DNA of 64,000 nucleotides, taken from the NCBI GenBank assembly GCA_035296965.1, contig DATGZX010000415.1:16464-80463 (forward strand), written 5' to 3'. The stretch comes from DATGZX01 sp035296965 (GTDB taxonomy: Bacteria > Planctomycetota > Planctomycetia > Gemmatales > Gemmataceae). This document shows, piece by piece, positions 25,171-33,174 of this stretch (the first letter of the stretch is position 1; the number at the start of each line of letters is the position of its first letter). Under the pieces are notes generated by a model. The model was not told the origin of the DNA and ran no database searches. It saw only the letters and a program-made list of their open reading frames with translations. Position numbers and translations under genes: made by a program.

Positions 25171-27150
25171 TTATTTCTTGACCTCGAATTCCGCGTCGAT
25201 GACGTCGTCCTTACCTTTGGCCTGACCATCGGCACCGGATGGGCCCGCCGCTCCGGCGGCGCCGCCACCGGGACCAGGGCCGCCCTGCCCACGGCTATAG
25301 AGATGCTGTGCCATGGCATGCGACGCCTGTTCCAGCTCGCCAATAGCCTGATTGATGGCTGCAACATCGTCCTTGCTGGCGACTTGCTTGAGCCGTTCGA
25401 TCGCGGACTGGATGGGCGCCCGGTCGCCTTCGCTGAGCTTGTCGGCGTTGTCCTTGAGCAGTTTTTCCATCTGGTACATCATCTGGTCTGCCTTGTTGCG
25501 GGCGTCGATCAACTCGCGGCGCTTGCGATCGTCCTCGGCGTGCGCTTCGGCTTCGCGACTCATCTTCTCGACGTCGCCTTGGCTCAGACCGCTCGAGCTT
25601 TCGATGCGGATCTTCTTTTCCTTGCCTGTGCCCATGTCCTTGGCCGAGACGTTGAGGATGCCGTTGTGATCGATGTCGAACGAGACCTCGATCTGCGGCA
25701 TGCCACGCGGCGCCGGCGGGATATCTTCCAGGTTGAACTGACCAAGCAGACGGTTGCTGGGGCTCTCGGCGATCGGGCTTTCGCCCTGGAACACGCGGAT
25801 GGTTACCGCGGTCTGGTTGTCTTCCGCCGTCGAGAATTTCTCCTTCTTCGTGGTCGGAATCGTCGTGTTGCGCTCGATCAGTTTGGTGAGCACGCCGCCC
25901 AAGGTCTCGATACCCAGCGACAGCGGCGTTACATCCAGCAAGAGCACCTCGGCCTTGCTGCCTAGCATGAGCTGGGCGCCCTGGATCGCGGCACCAATGG
26001 CGACGACCTCGTCGGGGTTGACCCCCTTGTGGCCTTCCTTGCCGAACGCCTCCCTCACGAGAGCCTGCACCTTGGGAACGCGCGTCATACCGCCGACCAG
26101 CACGATTTCGTCGATGTCGCCCGGCTTGTATCCCGCGTCTTGCAAAGCACGCAGGACCGGGCCGCGGCAACGTTCGATGAGATGATCGACGAGCTGCTCG
26201 AACTTGGCCCGCGTAAGCGCTATTTGCAGATGCTTGGGCCCGGAGGCATCGGCCGTGATGAACGGTAGATTGATGTCCGTGGTCGCCGCTTGCGAGAGGT
26301 CTTTCTTGGCCCTCTCGGCGGCTTCCTTGAGACGCTGCAAGGCCATCTGGTCCTTGCGCAAATCGATGCCGTTCTCCTTCTTGAATTCGTCAGCGATGTA
26401 GTCGATCAGGACTTGGTCGAAGTCGTCGCCGCCCAGATGGGTGTCGCCGTTGGTCGCCTTGACCTCGAAAACGCCGTCGCCAACGTCCAGGATAGAAATG
26501 TCAAACGTGCCGCCGCCCAGGTCGAAGACGGCGATCTTTTCATTTTTCTTCTTGTCGAGCCCATACGCCAGGGACGCGGCGGTCGGCTCGTTGATGATGC
26601 GCATGCGCTGCCGCGACTTCTTGCCGGTCTTGGGATCCTCGATCTCCCATTCGGTATCGAAGCCGGCGATCTGGGCCGCGTCCATGGTTGCCTGGCGCTG
26701 GGCATCGTTGAAGTAGGCCGGCACCGTGATGACTGCCTTGCGGACAGTGTGTCCGAGATACGCCTCGGCCGCTTCTTTCAGCTTGCGCAGTACGAGCGCA
26801 GAAATCTCGGGCGGCGTGTACTGTTTGCCGTCGATGTCGACCTTCACGAGTTCGTTCGGGCCGCCGACGATCTTGTACGGAACGAGTTTCTCTTCGCTCT
26901 GCACTTCGTTGTGGCGCCGACCCATGAAACGCTTGATCGAATAAACCGTTCTCCGGGGATTGGTGATCGCCTGCCGCTTGGCCGGGTCGCCTACTAGTCG
27001 GTCCCCTTTATCGGTAAATGCGACCACACTGGGAGTCAGTCGATTACCTTCCTGGTTAGGTATCACCTTGACCTCGCTGCCTTCCATGACAGCCACTACC
27101 GAGTTGGTCGTGCCGAGGTCGATGCCAATAATTCTTTCACCTTCAGCCAC
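25171..27150 (-). CDS. dnaK: Molecular chaperone DnaK (Hsp70)
   Basis: A 659-residue Hsp70. It begins RIIGIDLGTTNSVVAVMEG (phosphate-binding loop), contains VITVPAYFNDAQRQATMDAA, AVFDLGGGTFDISILD and VLVGGMTRVPKVQ in the nucleotide-binding domain, and the substrate-binding domain with VLLLDVTPLSLGIETLGG. The C-terminus ends in a Gly/Pro-rich tail and DVIDAEFEVKK, which fits the DVIDAEFEE-type tail of bacterial DnaK. The start is a GTG with GGAG 8 bases upstream. grpE and dnaJ are not adjacent, so the gene is isolated from the usual operon. No CIRCE element was seen in its upstream region. Confidence 0.97.
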   Translation of the reverse strand: MAEGERIIGIDLGTTNSVVAVMEGSEVKVIPNQEGNRLTPSVVAFTDKGDRLVGDPAKRQAITNPRRTVYSIKRFMGRRHNEVQSEEKLVPYKIVGGPNELVKVDIDGKQYTPPEISALVLRKLKEAAEAYLGHTVRKAVITVPAYFNDAQRQATMDAAQIAGFDTEWEIEDPKTGKKSRQRMRIINEPTAASLAYGLDKKKNEKIAVFDLGGGTFDISILDVGDGVFEVKATNGDTHLGGDDFDQVLIDYIADEFKKENGIDLRKDQMALQRLKEAAERAKKDLSQAATTDINLPFITADASGPKHLQIALTRAKFEQLVDHLIERCRGPVLRALQDAGYKPGDIDEIVLVGGMTRVPKVQALVREAFGKEGHKGVNPDEVVAIGAAIQGAQLMLGSKAEVLLLDVTPLSLGIETLGGVLTKLIERNTTIPTTKKEKFSTAEDNQTAVTIRVFQGESPIAESPSNRLLGQFNLEDIPPAPRGMPQIEVSFDIDHNGILNVSAKDMGTGKEKKIRIESSSGLSQGDVEKMSREAEAHAEDDRKRRELIDARNKADQMMYQMEKLLKDNADKLSEGDRAPIQSAIERLKQVASKDDVAAINQAIGELEQASHAMAQHLYSRGQGGPGPGGGAAGAAGPSGADGQAKGKDDVIDAEFEVKK

Positions 27151-27244
27151 CGTGGTGCTCCTTTCTCACTAAAGACCGGCGCGCGAGCCTCTTCTCCAAG
27201 CGACCGCCTTCGGTTCTCATTGCGTGATGCTTCTTGGAGCGGGC

Positions 27245-27304
27245 CGAAAAAGCGGTCTGACCAGACTCATTTGGACAAACCGGTACTGGAGAACTGCTTT
27301 TTCG
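27245..27304. repeat. Possible decayed relative of the 99-bp inverted-repeat element
   Basis: CGAAAAAGC (27245-27253) is inverted as GCTTTTTCG (27296-27304). The left flank GCCGAAAAAGCGGTCTGACC closely resembles GCTGAAAAAGGGGTCTGACC of the element at 52743-52841. The inner parts differ and the element is shorter (60 bp), so it would be a degraded copy. Confidence 0.4.
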
Positions 27305-27621
27305 ACATGCTCGTAAGGTTGTTTTAGGAAATCTCAAGTAATTGCGGCGCGCTGGTTATCAAACCTGCGTAAGGCAAGTGTCGTGCCACTCCCGGTCCAG
27401 CAAATGAACTCGTTGTAAGAACTTGAAAAAAGAAGACTTGTGACATAAAAAGCTAAACAGGGCCTGGCTGGAATGCTGGTTTGCCGCCAAAATGGCAGGG
27501 ACCCAGGAAAACACACTCATTGGAATGGTCATTGTGACAGCCCTTGGTTGCCGCAATGTTTCGGCCGTCCTAGGTTCGCTTGGTGGAAGTCCCATTCCAA
27601 AGGCTGTTTAAGTGTTGTTAG

Positions 27622-27650
27622 TTGACAGCGGTTTTCAACCCGCATAAATT
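27622..27650 (+). promoter_or_regulatory. Sigma70-type promoter for pheA
   Basis: TTGACA at 27622-27627 is a perfect -35 box, followed by exactly 17 bases and TAAATT at 27645-27650 as the -10 box (4 of 6 consensus). Transcription would begin near 27657, 35 bases before the pheA ATG. It is the best housekeeping promoter seen in the window and probably also drives aroF downstream. Confidence 0.65.
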
Positions 27651-27691
27651 ACGAGGGAATCGCGCACAAAACCTCCCACGTGAGATATCCA

Positions 27692-28819
27692 ATGACGCGC
27701 AAAATCGAGAGCGGAAACAATACCCTCACTTCGAGTCGTGCAGCCGCATCTCTCCGCCATCTCCGCACTCAAATCGACAAGCTGGACTTGCAGATTCTGA
27801 GATTAGTGAATGATCGTGCCACGGTGGCGAGCGAAATCGGCAAACTGAAGGACGACCAGGGCGGCGAGGTGTTCTCCCCCGCGCGCGAGGAGGAGGTCAT
27901 TCAAAACGTACTGCAGTCGAGCAAGGGCCCGCTCGATCCGAGTACGGTGCGAGCGATCTATCGGGAACTCATGAGCGGATCGCGGGCGTTGCAGAAGGTG
28001 TTGAAGATAGCGTACTTAGGACCGGAGTACAGTTTCAGTCACCTGGCCGCGGTCGAGCGTTTCGGGCAGGCGGTAGAGTACATGCGCGTGGGTAGCATCG
28101 CGGCCGTCTTCGAGGAGGTGAACCGCAGCCATGCCGACTTTGGAGTCGTGCCTTTGGAGAACTCCACGGATGGGCGCGTTGCCGACACGCTGGACATGTT
28201 CCTGCGTTTGCCGCAACTCAAAATCTGCGCCGAAGTTCGGTTGCCGATCCATCACAATTTGCTGGCCAATTGCGATCAGCAGGAGATCCGCCGGGTTTAT
28301 AGCAAGCCGCAGGCGCTCTCCCAATGCCGCAACTGGCTTAGCAAGAATGTTCCCCATGCATCTTTGCACGAGGTTGCCAGCACGGCGACTGCAGCTGAGC
28401 TTGCACAGCGAGAGCCCGGGGCTGCGGCGGTGGCCAGCCGGCAGGCAGCCGTGCGCTTCGGCCTCAGGATATTGTTTACGGATATAGAAGATTCGCCCTT
28501 CAACGAGACGCGCTTCGCCGTCATCGGCACCCAGGAGTGCCAGCGAACTGGGCACGATAAGACCGGCATCATGTTCAAGGTGCCGCACCAGCCGGGTTCG
28601 CTGGTCGACGCGCTCAATGTCTTCAAGCAGGCCAAGCTGAACCTCACCTGGATCGAATCGTTTCCTGCTCGGTCCCCGCGCTCGGAGTATGTCTTCTTCG
28701 TCGACTTCGAAGGGCATCACGAGGACCCCAAGGTGAAGCGTGCCTTGGCATCTTTGCAGGAACACGCCGAACAGCTGTCGATATTGGGATCCTATCCGAG
28801 CGCGACCGTGAGCGGCTAA
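27692..28819 (+). CDS. pheA: Bifunctional chorismate mutase / prephenate dehydratase
   Basis: A 375-residue P-protein of phenylalanine synthesis. Residues about 20-100 form an AroQ chorismate mutase (LRTQIDKLDLQILRLVNDRA, then REEEVIQNVL); about 105-285 the prephenate dehydratase domain (IAYLGPEYSFSHLAA, GVVPLENSTDGRV, and the FNETRFAVIG threonine-containing motif); about 290-370 an ACT domain (KTGIMFKVPHQPGSLVDALN, ESFPAR) that binds phenylalanine for feedback control. The start is an ATG at 27692; a GTG at 27680 is also in frame. It follows a strong promoter and precedes aroF by 47 bases, a natural aromatic pair. Confidence 0.95.
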   Translation: MTRKIESGNNTLTSSRAAASLRHLRTQIDKLDLQILRLVNDRATVASEIGKLKDDQGGEVFSPAREEEVIQNVLQSSKGPLDPSTVRAIYRELMSGSRALQKVLKIAYLGPEYSFSHLAAVERFGQAVEYMRVGSIAAVFEEVNRSHADFGVVPLENSTDGRVADTLDMFLRLPQLKICAEVRLPIHHNLLANCDQQEIRRVYSKPQALSQCRNWLSKNVPHASLHEVASTATAAELAQREPGAAAVASRQAAVRFGLRILFTDIEDSPFNETRFAVIGTQECQRTGHDKTGIMFKVPHQPGSLVDALNVFKQAKLNLTWIESFPARSPRSEYVFFVDFEGHHEDPKVKRALASLQEHAEQLSILGSYPSATVSG

Positions 28820-28866
28820 ATTGCCGGGGCAGATTTCCCGGCTATTCTCGCGAACACCATTCACAC

Positions 28867-29898
28867 ATGATCATCGTTGTTCGTCCGGATTCCACCCATG
28901 AGCAGATCGACCACATTCTGGATCGTATCCAGGAGTTAGGTTACAAGCCGCACATCAGCCGAGGCGAGCTGCGCACGATCATCGGAGTGATTGGCGATGA
29001 GAACAAACTTCAGGCGGAGCCGCTCGCTGCCATTCCCGGCGTCGAGCAGGTCTTGCCGATCCTGAAGGCGTTCAAATTAGCCAGCCGGGAATTTCACGCC
29101 GCCGATTCCGTTGTGGAAATCCCAGTACCGGGGCGCGCGCCCGTGCGCGTAGGCGGCGGCTACATGGCGATGATTGCCGGCCCCTGCGCCGTGGAAAGCG
29201 CGGAAATCCTGGACGACATCGCGGGAAAGGTCAAGGCGGCGGGCGCCAATATCCTTCGCGGCGGCGCCTTCAAGCCGCGCACGAGCCCGTACAGCTTTCA
29301 GGGACTCGGGGAAGCTGGGCTCAAGATCCTGCAAGAGGCCGGCCGAAAGCATGGCCTGCCCGTGGTCACGGAGGTGATGGATCCCCGGCAGGTGGAAATG
29401 GTCTATCGCCATGCCGACATGTTCCAGATCGGCGCCCGCAATATGCAGAATTTCGACCTTCTCCGTGAGGTAGGCCAGGCCCGCAAGCCGGTCCTTCTCA
29501 AGCGCGGCCTGAGCGCTACCGTCAAGGATCTGCTTATGTCGGCCGAGTACATTCTTTCGGAAGGCAACCACCAGGTGGTGCTCTGCGAACGTGGCGTCCG
29601 CTCTTTTGAAGAATCGACGCGGAACATGTTCGACCTCAGCGCGATTCCGAACGTCAAGGGCCAGAGTCACTTACCGATTATCGCTGATCCGAGCCACGCC
29701 ACGGGCCGTCCGGATCTGATCCCCGCGATGGCCCGTGCGGCGGTAGCCGCAGGCGCCGATGGCGTCCACATCGAGGTGCACAGTTGCCCGGAAAAAGCCC
29801 TGTCCGATGGGCCGCAAGCACTCTTGCCCGATCAATATGCGTCGCTGGTAGGTGATCTGCGCCGACTGGCGGAGGTTGTGGGCAAATACATTTTCTAA
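28867..29898 (+). CDS. aroF: 3-deoxy-7-phosphoheptulonate (DAHP) synthase, AroF type
   Basis: A 343-residue enzyme joining phosphoenolpyruvate and erythrose 4-phosphate in the first shikimate step. Residues 1-70 are a ferredoxin-like regulatory domain (MIIVVRPDSTHEQIDHILDR), as in the Thermotoga-type enzyme; the barrel follows with IAGPCAVES, ILRGGAFKPRTSPYSFQGLG, KRGLSATVKDLLMSAEYILS, the LCERGVRSFE motif and DPSHATGRPDLI. It lies 47 bases after pheA; tpiA follows 41 bases later on the same strand. Feedback control by aromatic amino acids through the N-terminal domain is known for this type and inferred here. Confidence 0.95.
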   Translation: MIIVVRPDSTHEQIDHILDRIQELGYKPHISRGELRTIIGVIGDENKLQAEPLAAIPGVEQVLPILKAFKLASREFHAADSVVEIPVPGRAPVRVGGGYMAMIAGPCAVESAEILDDIAGKVKAAGANILRGGAFKPRTSPYSFQGLGEAGLKILQEAGRKHGLPVVTEVMDPRQVEMVYRHADMFQIGARNMQNFDLLREVGQARKPVLLKRGLSATVKDLLMSAEYILSEGNHQVVLCERGVRSFEESTRNMFDLSAIPNVKGQSHLPIIADPSHATGRPDLIPAMARAAVAAGADGVHIEVHSCPEKALSDGPQALLPDQYASLVGDLRRLAEVVGKYIF

Positions 29899-29939
29899 GC
29901 AACGTCTGCCCTTCGAATCGGCGGCCACGAGTACGAAGC

Positions 29940-30698
29940 ATGCGAAAGAAATTCGTTGCGGGCAATTGGAAGATGTTCACCACCGCGGCGTCTGCGCGCG
30001 AGCTGGCAAAGGCAGTCGCCGCGGGAGTCGGCAAAGACGACAGGGTGCAGGTGGCAGTGTGTCCGCCTTTTCCCTACCTGACCGTGGTCGCCAACGTCAT
30101 TGCTGGAAGCGCCGTGCAACTTGGGGCCCAGAATCTTTATCCCGCGAAAGAAGGCGCGTTTACCGGCGAGGTCAGTCCGACCATGCTGGTGGACGCCGGT
30201 TGTCGCTACGTGATCCTTGGTCATAGTGAGCGACGCCACAAGCTGGGAGAGACGGATGCTTTCATCAATCAGAAGGTGCATGCAGCGTTAGCGGCTGGTC
30301 TCAGCGTCATCCTGTGCGTCGGCGAAACACTGGAAGAACGGCGTCAAGATCATACCGAAACGGTGCTGGCAACGCAGCTTCGCGGCGGCCTGGCCGGATT
30401 GACGGGCGAGGTTTCTCCCAGGCTGGTCGTTGCCTACGAGCCGGTATGGGCGATCGGGACGGGCCAGAACGCCAGCGCGGATCAAGCCCAGCAGGCACAC
30501 GCTTTTATTCGCCGGCAAATCGCTCAACAATTCGGCGAGGAACCGGCTCGAAGCCTTCCTATTCAGTACGGAGGCAGCGTAAAACCGGACAACGCGGCCT
30601 TGCTCATGCATGAACCGGACGTGGATGGTGCATTGGTAGGGGGAGCCAGCTTGCAGGCCCAGCAATTTCTCGCCATCGTCGAGGCTGCTTTGTCGTAA
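29940..30698 (+). CDS. tpiA: Triosephosphate isomerase
   Basis: A 252-residue TIM barrel interconverting dihydroxyacetone phosphate and glyceraldehyde 3-phosphate. The catalytic residues are all present: Lys11 in AGNWKMF, His95 in ILGHSERR and Glu167 in AYEPVWAIGTG; the phosphate-binding YGGSVKPDN and GGASL segments close the barrel. Length is normal for the family. It starts 41 bases after aroF and may share its transcript. Confidence 0.97.
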   Translation: MRKKFVAGNWKMFTTAASARELAKAVAAGVGKDDRVQVAVCPPFPYLTVVANVIAGSAVQLGAQNLYPAKEGAFTGEVSPTMLVDAGCRYVILGHSERRHKLGETDAFINQKVHAALAAGLSVILCVGETLEERRQDHTETVLATQLRGGLAGLTGEVSPRLVVAYEPVWAIGTGQNASADQAQQAHAFIRRQIAQQFGEEPARSLPIQYGGSVKPDNAALLMHEPDVDGALVGGASLQAQQFLAIVEAALS

Positions 30699-30801
30699 AC
30701 TGCCAAAGCACAAGTCGTCTTCCCCAATTGGCTTAGATTCTATATTATCTGTTGAATTGCGCTAAATCGGCAGATCGTCGAATCGCAGAAAGGAACGGGC
30801 C

Positions 30802-31095
30802 GTGCTCTTTGCTGACGTCCCCTGGTACTCGACGCTCCTGAACTGGTTGGTGGTGATCGCCAGCCTTTTGTTGATTTTCATTGTTCTCATTCAGCGCGGC
30901 AAGGGAGGCGGCCTGGCCGGTGCATTCGGCGGCGTGGGCGGATCCAGCGCTTTCGGCTCACGTGCAGGCGATATCTTCACACGTGTGACGCTCATCCTGG
31001 CCGGGATCTGGATCCTGTTGATCATGGTGCATGTCTACGTGGTTCAGAACACCAAGGGAACGACTTCCCCCTCAGCGATCGTCGCGGATCAATGA
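30802..31095 (+). CDS. secG: Preprotein translocase subunit SecG
   Basis: A 97-residue membrane protein with two hydrophobic helices (LLNWLVVIASLLLIFIVLIQ and TLILAGIWILLIMVHVY) joined by the family loop RGKGGGLAGAFGGVGGSSAFGSRAGDIF. SecG assists SecYE in protein export. The start is GTG at 30802 with AAAGGAA upstream. It follows tpiA, a neighbour pair common in bacteria. An AT-rich patch (TCTATATTAT near 30737) lies between them and might belong to a promoter, but no matching -35 was found. Confidence 0.93.
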   Translation: MLFADVPWYSTLLNWLVVIASLLLIFIVLIQRGKGGGLAGAFGGVGGSSAFGSRAGDIFTRVTLILAGIWILLIMVHVYVVQNTKGTTSPSAIVADQ

Positions 31096-31161
31096 GCTGT
31101 GCAGCTGTTATGATTCGCGCGCTAAGACCTTCCCCAATAGCCGGCGAATAGCGAGGTACGC

Positions 31162-32055
31162 GTGCTCCTGAGTATGACCGGCTATGGCGAGGCGCACCAC
31201 CATAGCGAAAAACTTCGCCTGTCGATCGAGCTTCGTGCTCTGAACAATCGATATTTGAAGCTTTCGGTGCGTGCGCCGGAGCCATATAACCTGCTGGAGC
31301 CTGAATTCGAAAAAATCATCCGGCGGACGATTCGCCGCGGCACGATTCAGCTGAGCCTTCATTGCGAGCGTCAGTCAAGTGCGCAGGACTTTCGGATCAA
31401 CGGGGTTGCGCTAAAGAGTTACTTGGCTCAGTTGCGAGCACTGGGCGATGAGCTGGGGCCTTCCAGGATCGACGCGGAACGTCTGCTTGCCCACGTGCTG
31501 GCGCTGCCGGGCGTCGTTCCGGAACCCGGCGTGACGACCTTCGACTCCGAAGAGGAATGGCCGCTGCTGGAAAAGGTCCTGGTGGATGCCCTCGGCCGGC
31601 TGCAGAACATGCGGCAAGAAGAGGGCAGGGCGATGGCCCAGGAGTTTCTGCAATACCGCGATCAAATTGAGGGGGAGCTGCGTCAGATTCGAGAGCGGGC
31701 GCCCACCGTGGTGGAGGCGTTTCGCGACCGGCTTTACGAGCGCATACGGAAATTGCTGAGCGAACTGGACATCGAGATCGACCGTAGTGACCTTATCAAG
31801 GAGATCGCGATATTTGCGGAGCGCAGCGATATCGCGGAGGAGGTCGTGCGCCTGGCCAGTCATCTTGACCAGTTCCAGGAGATCATGAACGAGCCCGAAA
31901 GCCCCGGCCGCAAGCTCGAATTTCTGACACAAGAAATGTTTCGCGAAACGAATACGATAGGCTCCAAGGCGGGCGATGTCGAGATTTCGCGGCGCGTGGT
32001 CGAAATCAAGGGGACGCTCGAGAAGGTCCGCGAGCTGGTACAAAACGTCGAGTGA
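31162..32055 (+). CDS. YicC/YloC family endoribonuclease
   Basis: A 297-residue protein of the YicC family (DUF1732 at the C-terminus), shown to be RNA endonucleases in E. coli and Bacillus. It starts with the conserved SMTGYGEA, continues with ELRALNNRYLKLSVRAPE and RRTIRRGTIQLSLH, and ends with the very conserved GRKLEFLTQEMFRETNTIGSKAGD and RRVVEIKGTLEKVREL-QNVE. The likely start is GTG at 31162 (an ATG at 31174 is possible). It lies directly upstream of gmk and rpoZ, the usual yicC-gmk-rpoZ order in bacteria. Confidence 0.93.
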   Translation: MLLSMTGYGEAHHHSEKLRLSIELRALNNRYLKLSVRAPEPYNLLEPEFEKIIRRTIRRGTIQLSLHCERQSSAQDFRINGVALKSYLAQLRALGDELGPSRIDAERLLAHVLALPGVVPEPGVTTFDSEEEWPLLEKVLVDALGRLQNMRQEEGRAMAQEFLQYRDQIEGELRQIRERAPTVVEAFRDRLYERIRKLLSELDIEIDRSDLIKEIAIFAERSDIAEEVVRLASHLDQFQEIMNEPESPGRKLEFLTQEMFRETNTIGSKAGDVEISRRVVEIKGTLEKVRELVQNVE

Positions 32056-32154
32056 CCGCTGGTACTTGCGTGGAGAAATTGGACTTGCTTGGCATGGCAA
32101 GCGCGATCACCCATGGCTGACTGGCAATCAGCAGGCGCACACCAAGAATCGAAG

Positions 32155-32736
32155 ATGGCCCTGGGACCGCTCGTCGTACTTTCCGGCCCCAGCGGTGCGG
32201 GCAAGTCCACGGTCCTAAGGCGCCTGGTGGCCGAGTGCGGTTTGCGGCTGCATGTTTCGATTTCCGCCACGACGCGGCCGCCCCGGCAGGGCGAGGTGGA
32301 TGGCAAGGACTACTACTTCTGGAACCGGGAACGCTTCGAAGAGGAAAAGAAGTCCGAGGCATTCCTGGAATGGGCCGAGGTATATGGGCGATGCTACGGC
32401 ACCCTGAGGCGCGAGGTCGAGCCATATCGGCAGCAGGGCTTCGGCGTCATCCTCGACATCGACGTGAACGGCGCCAGGCAAGTCCGCCGCCTGTGCCCGG
32501 AGGTTGTTACCATTTTTCTTCGGGCTTCTTGCATGGAAGCATATGAAGAGCGTTTGCGGCAACGCGGCACGGAAAACGAGGAAACGATTCAGCGACGGTT
32601 GGCGGGGGGGCTGCGCGAGCTGGCCCATGTCGCGGAGTACGATCACCAGGTAGTCAACGACGACCTCGACGCGGCCGTTGCCCGGCTGCGGGAGATCATA
32701 GGGGTTCTTTTCCAGGGGAGAGAAAATGTTGGATGA
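32155..32736 (+). CDS. gmk: Guanylate kinase
   Basis: A 193-residue P-loop kinase phosphorylating GMP to GDP. It begins MALGPLVVLSGPSGAGKSTV with the P-loop GPSGAGKS at 11-18, followed by SISATTRPPRQGEVDGKDYY (GMP-binding), the FLEWAEVYGRCYGT segment, ILDIDVNGARQV and the lid RRLAGGLREL. The frame is open to 32089 with TTG and ATG options (32113), but the family N-terminus supports 32155; no start has a strong ribosome-binding site. Its end overlaps rpoZ by 11 bases, so the two are coupled. Confidence 0.93.
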   Translation: MALGPLVVLSGPSGAGKSTVLRRLVAECGLRLHVSISATTRPPRQGEVDGKDYYFWNRERFEEEKKSEAFLEWAEVYGRCYGTLRREVEPYRQQGFGVILDIDVNGARQVRRLCPEVVTIFLRASCMEAYEERLRQRGTENEETIQRRLAGGLRELAHVAEYDHQVVNDDLDAAVARLREIIGVLFQGRENVG

Positions 32737-33010
32737 ACTGAAGGAAGAGGGCATTGTCAACAAGGTAGGCGGTCGGTTCAAGCTCTCCACGCTGATTCAG
32801 AAGCGCATGGTCGCGCTAAACACTGGTGCCCGGCCGTTGGTGGAAGTCCGCGGCGGGGACAAACTGTCGATCGTGATTCAGGAAATCCTTCAAGACAAGA
32901 TCTATTTGGATATGTCCGGCCAACTGCAAACGCGTGGGCCAACTGCCGGCGAGGCGGCACGTAGGGCCATGTTGACTGACATCTCGGACTCAGGCGGCAC
33001 CGATGATTGA
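32726..33010 (+). CDS. rpoZ: RNA polymerase omega subunit (RpoZ-like)
   Basis: A 94-residue protein. FKLSTLIQKRMVALNTGARPLV matches the omega core helix that latches the beta-prime C-terminus (usual form: K-R--L--GA-P). A glycine/serine/aspartate tail follows. Position immediately after gmk, overlapping it by 11 bases, is the conserved location of rpoZ. The N-terminal ELKEEGIVNKVGGRFKLS replaces the usual P-x4-L-x-x-V start, so it is a divergent omega; the call rests on core motif plus synteny. Confidence 0.85.
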   Translation: MLDELKEEGIVNKVGGRFKLSTLIQKRMVALNTGARPLVEVRGGDKLSIVIQEILQDKIYLDMSGQLQTRGPTAGEAARRAMLTDISDSGGTDD

Positions 33011-33174
33011 TTGCTGACGCTGCCAATCATCGATAACTCGATACCTGGAAGAAGCGACAGTTTACGAGCCCTGGACAGATCCCCCGTTTATGACTGGTTC
33101 GGGGGTTCCCGCCTTGGCTCGGCGGATTGTTGACCAAGGCATACTCCGTTCTAGGCAACAAGGTTTTTGCACCC

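Larger units (their letters stand above)
27151..27691. other. Divergent regulatory region between dnaK and pheA
   Basis: 541 bases without a convincing gene. It holds the pheA promoter at 27622-27650 and a possible decayed palindromic element at 27245-27304. The dnaK promoter should lie between about 27170 and 27400 on the minus strand but no clear consensus was found. Confidence 0.5.

Noticed and set aside
27151..27400. Search for a CIRCE heat-shock operator upstream of dnaK
   Set aside because: No TTAGCACTC / GAGTGCTAA pair was visible on either strand.
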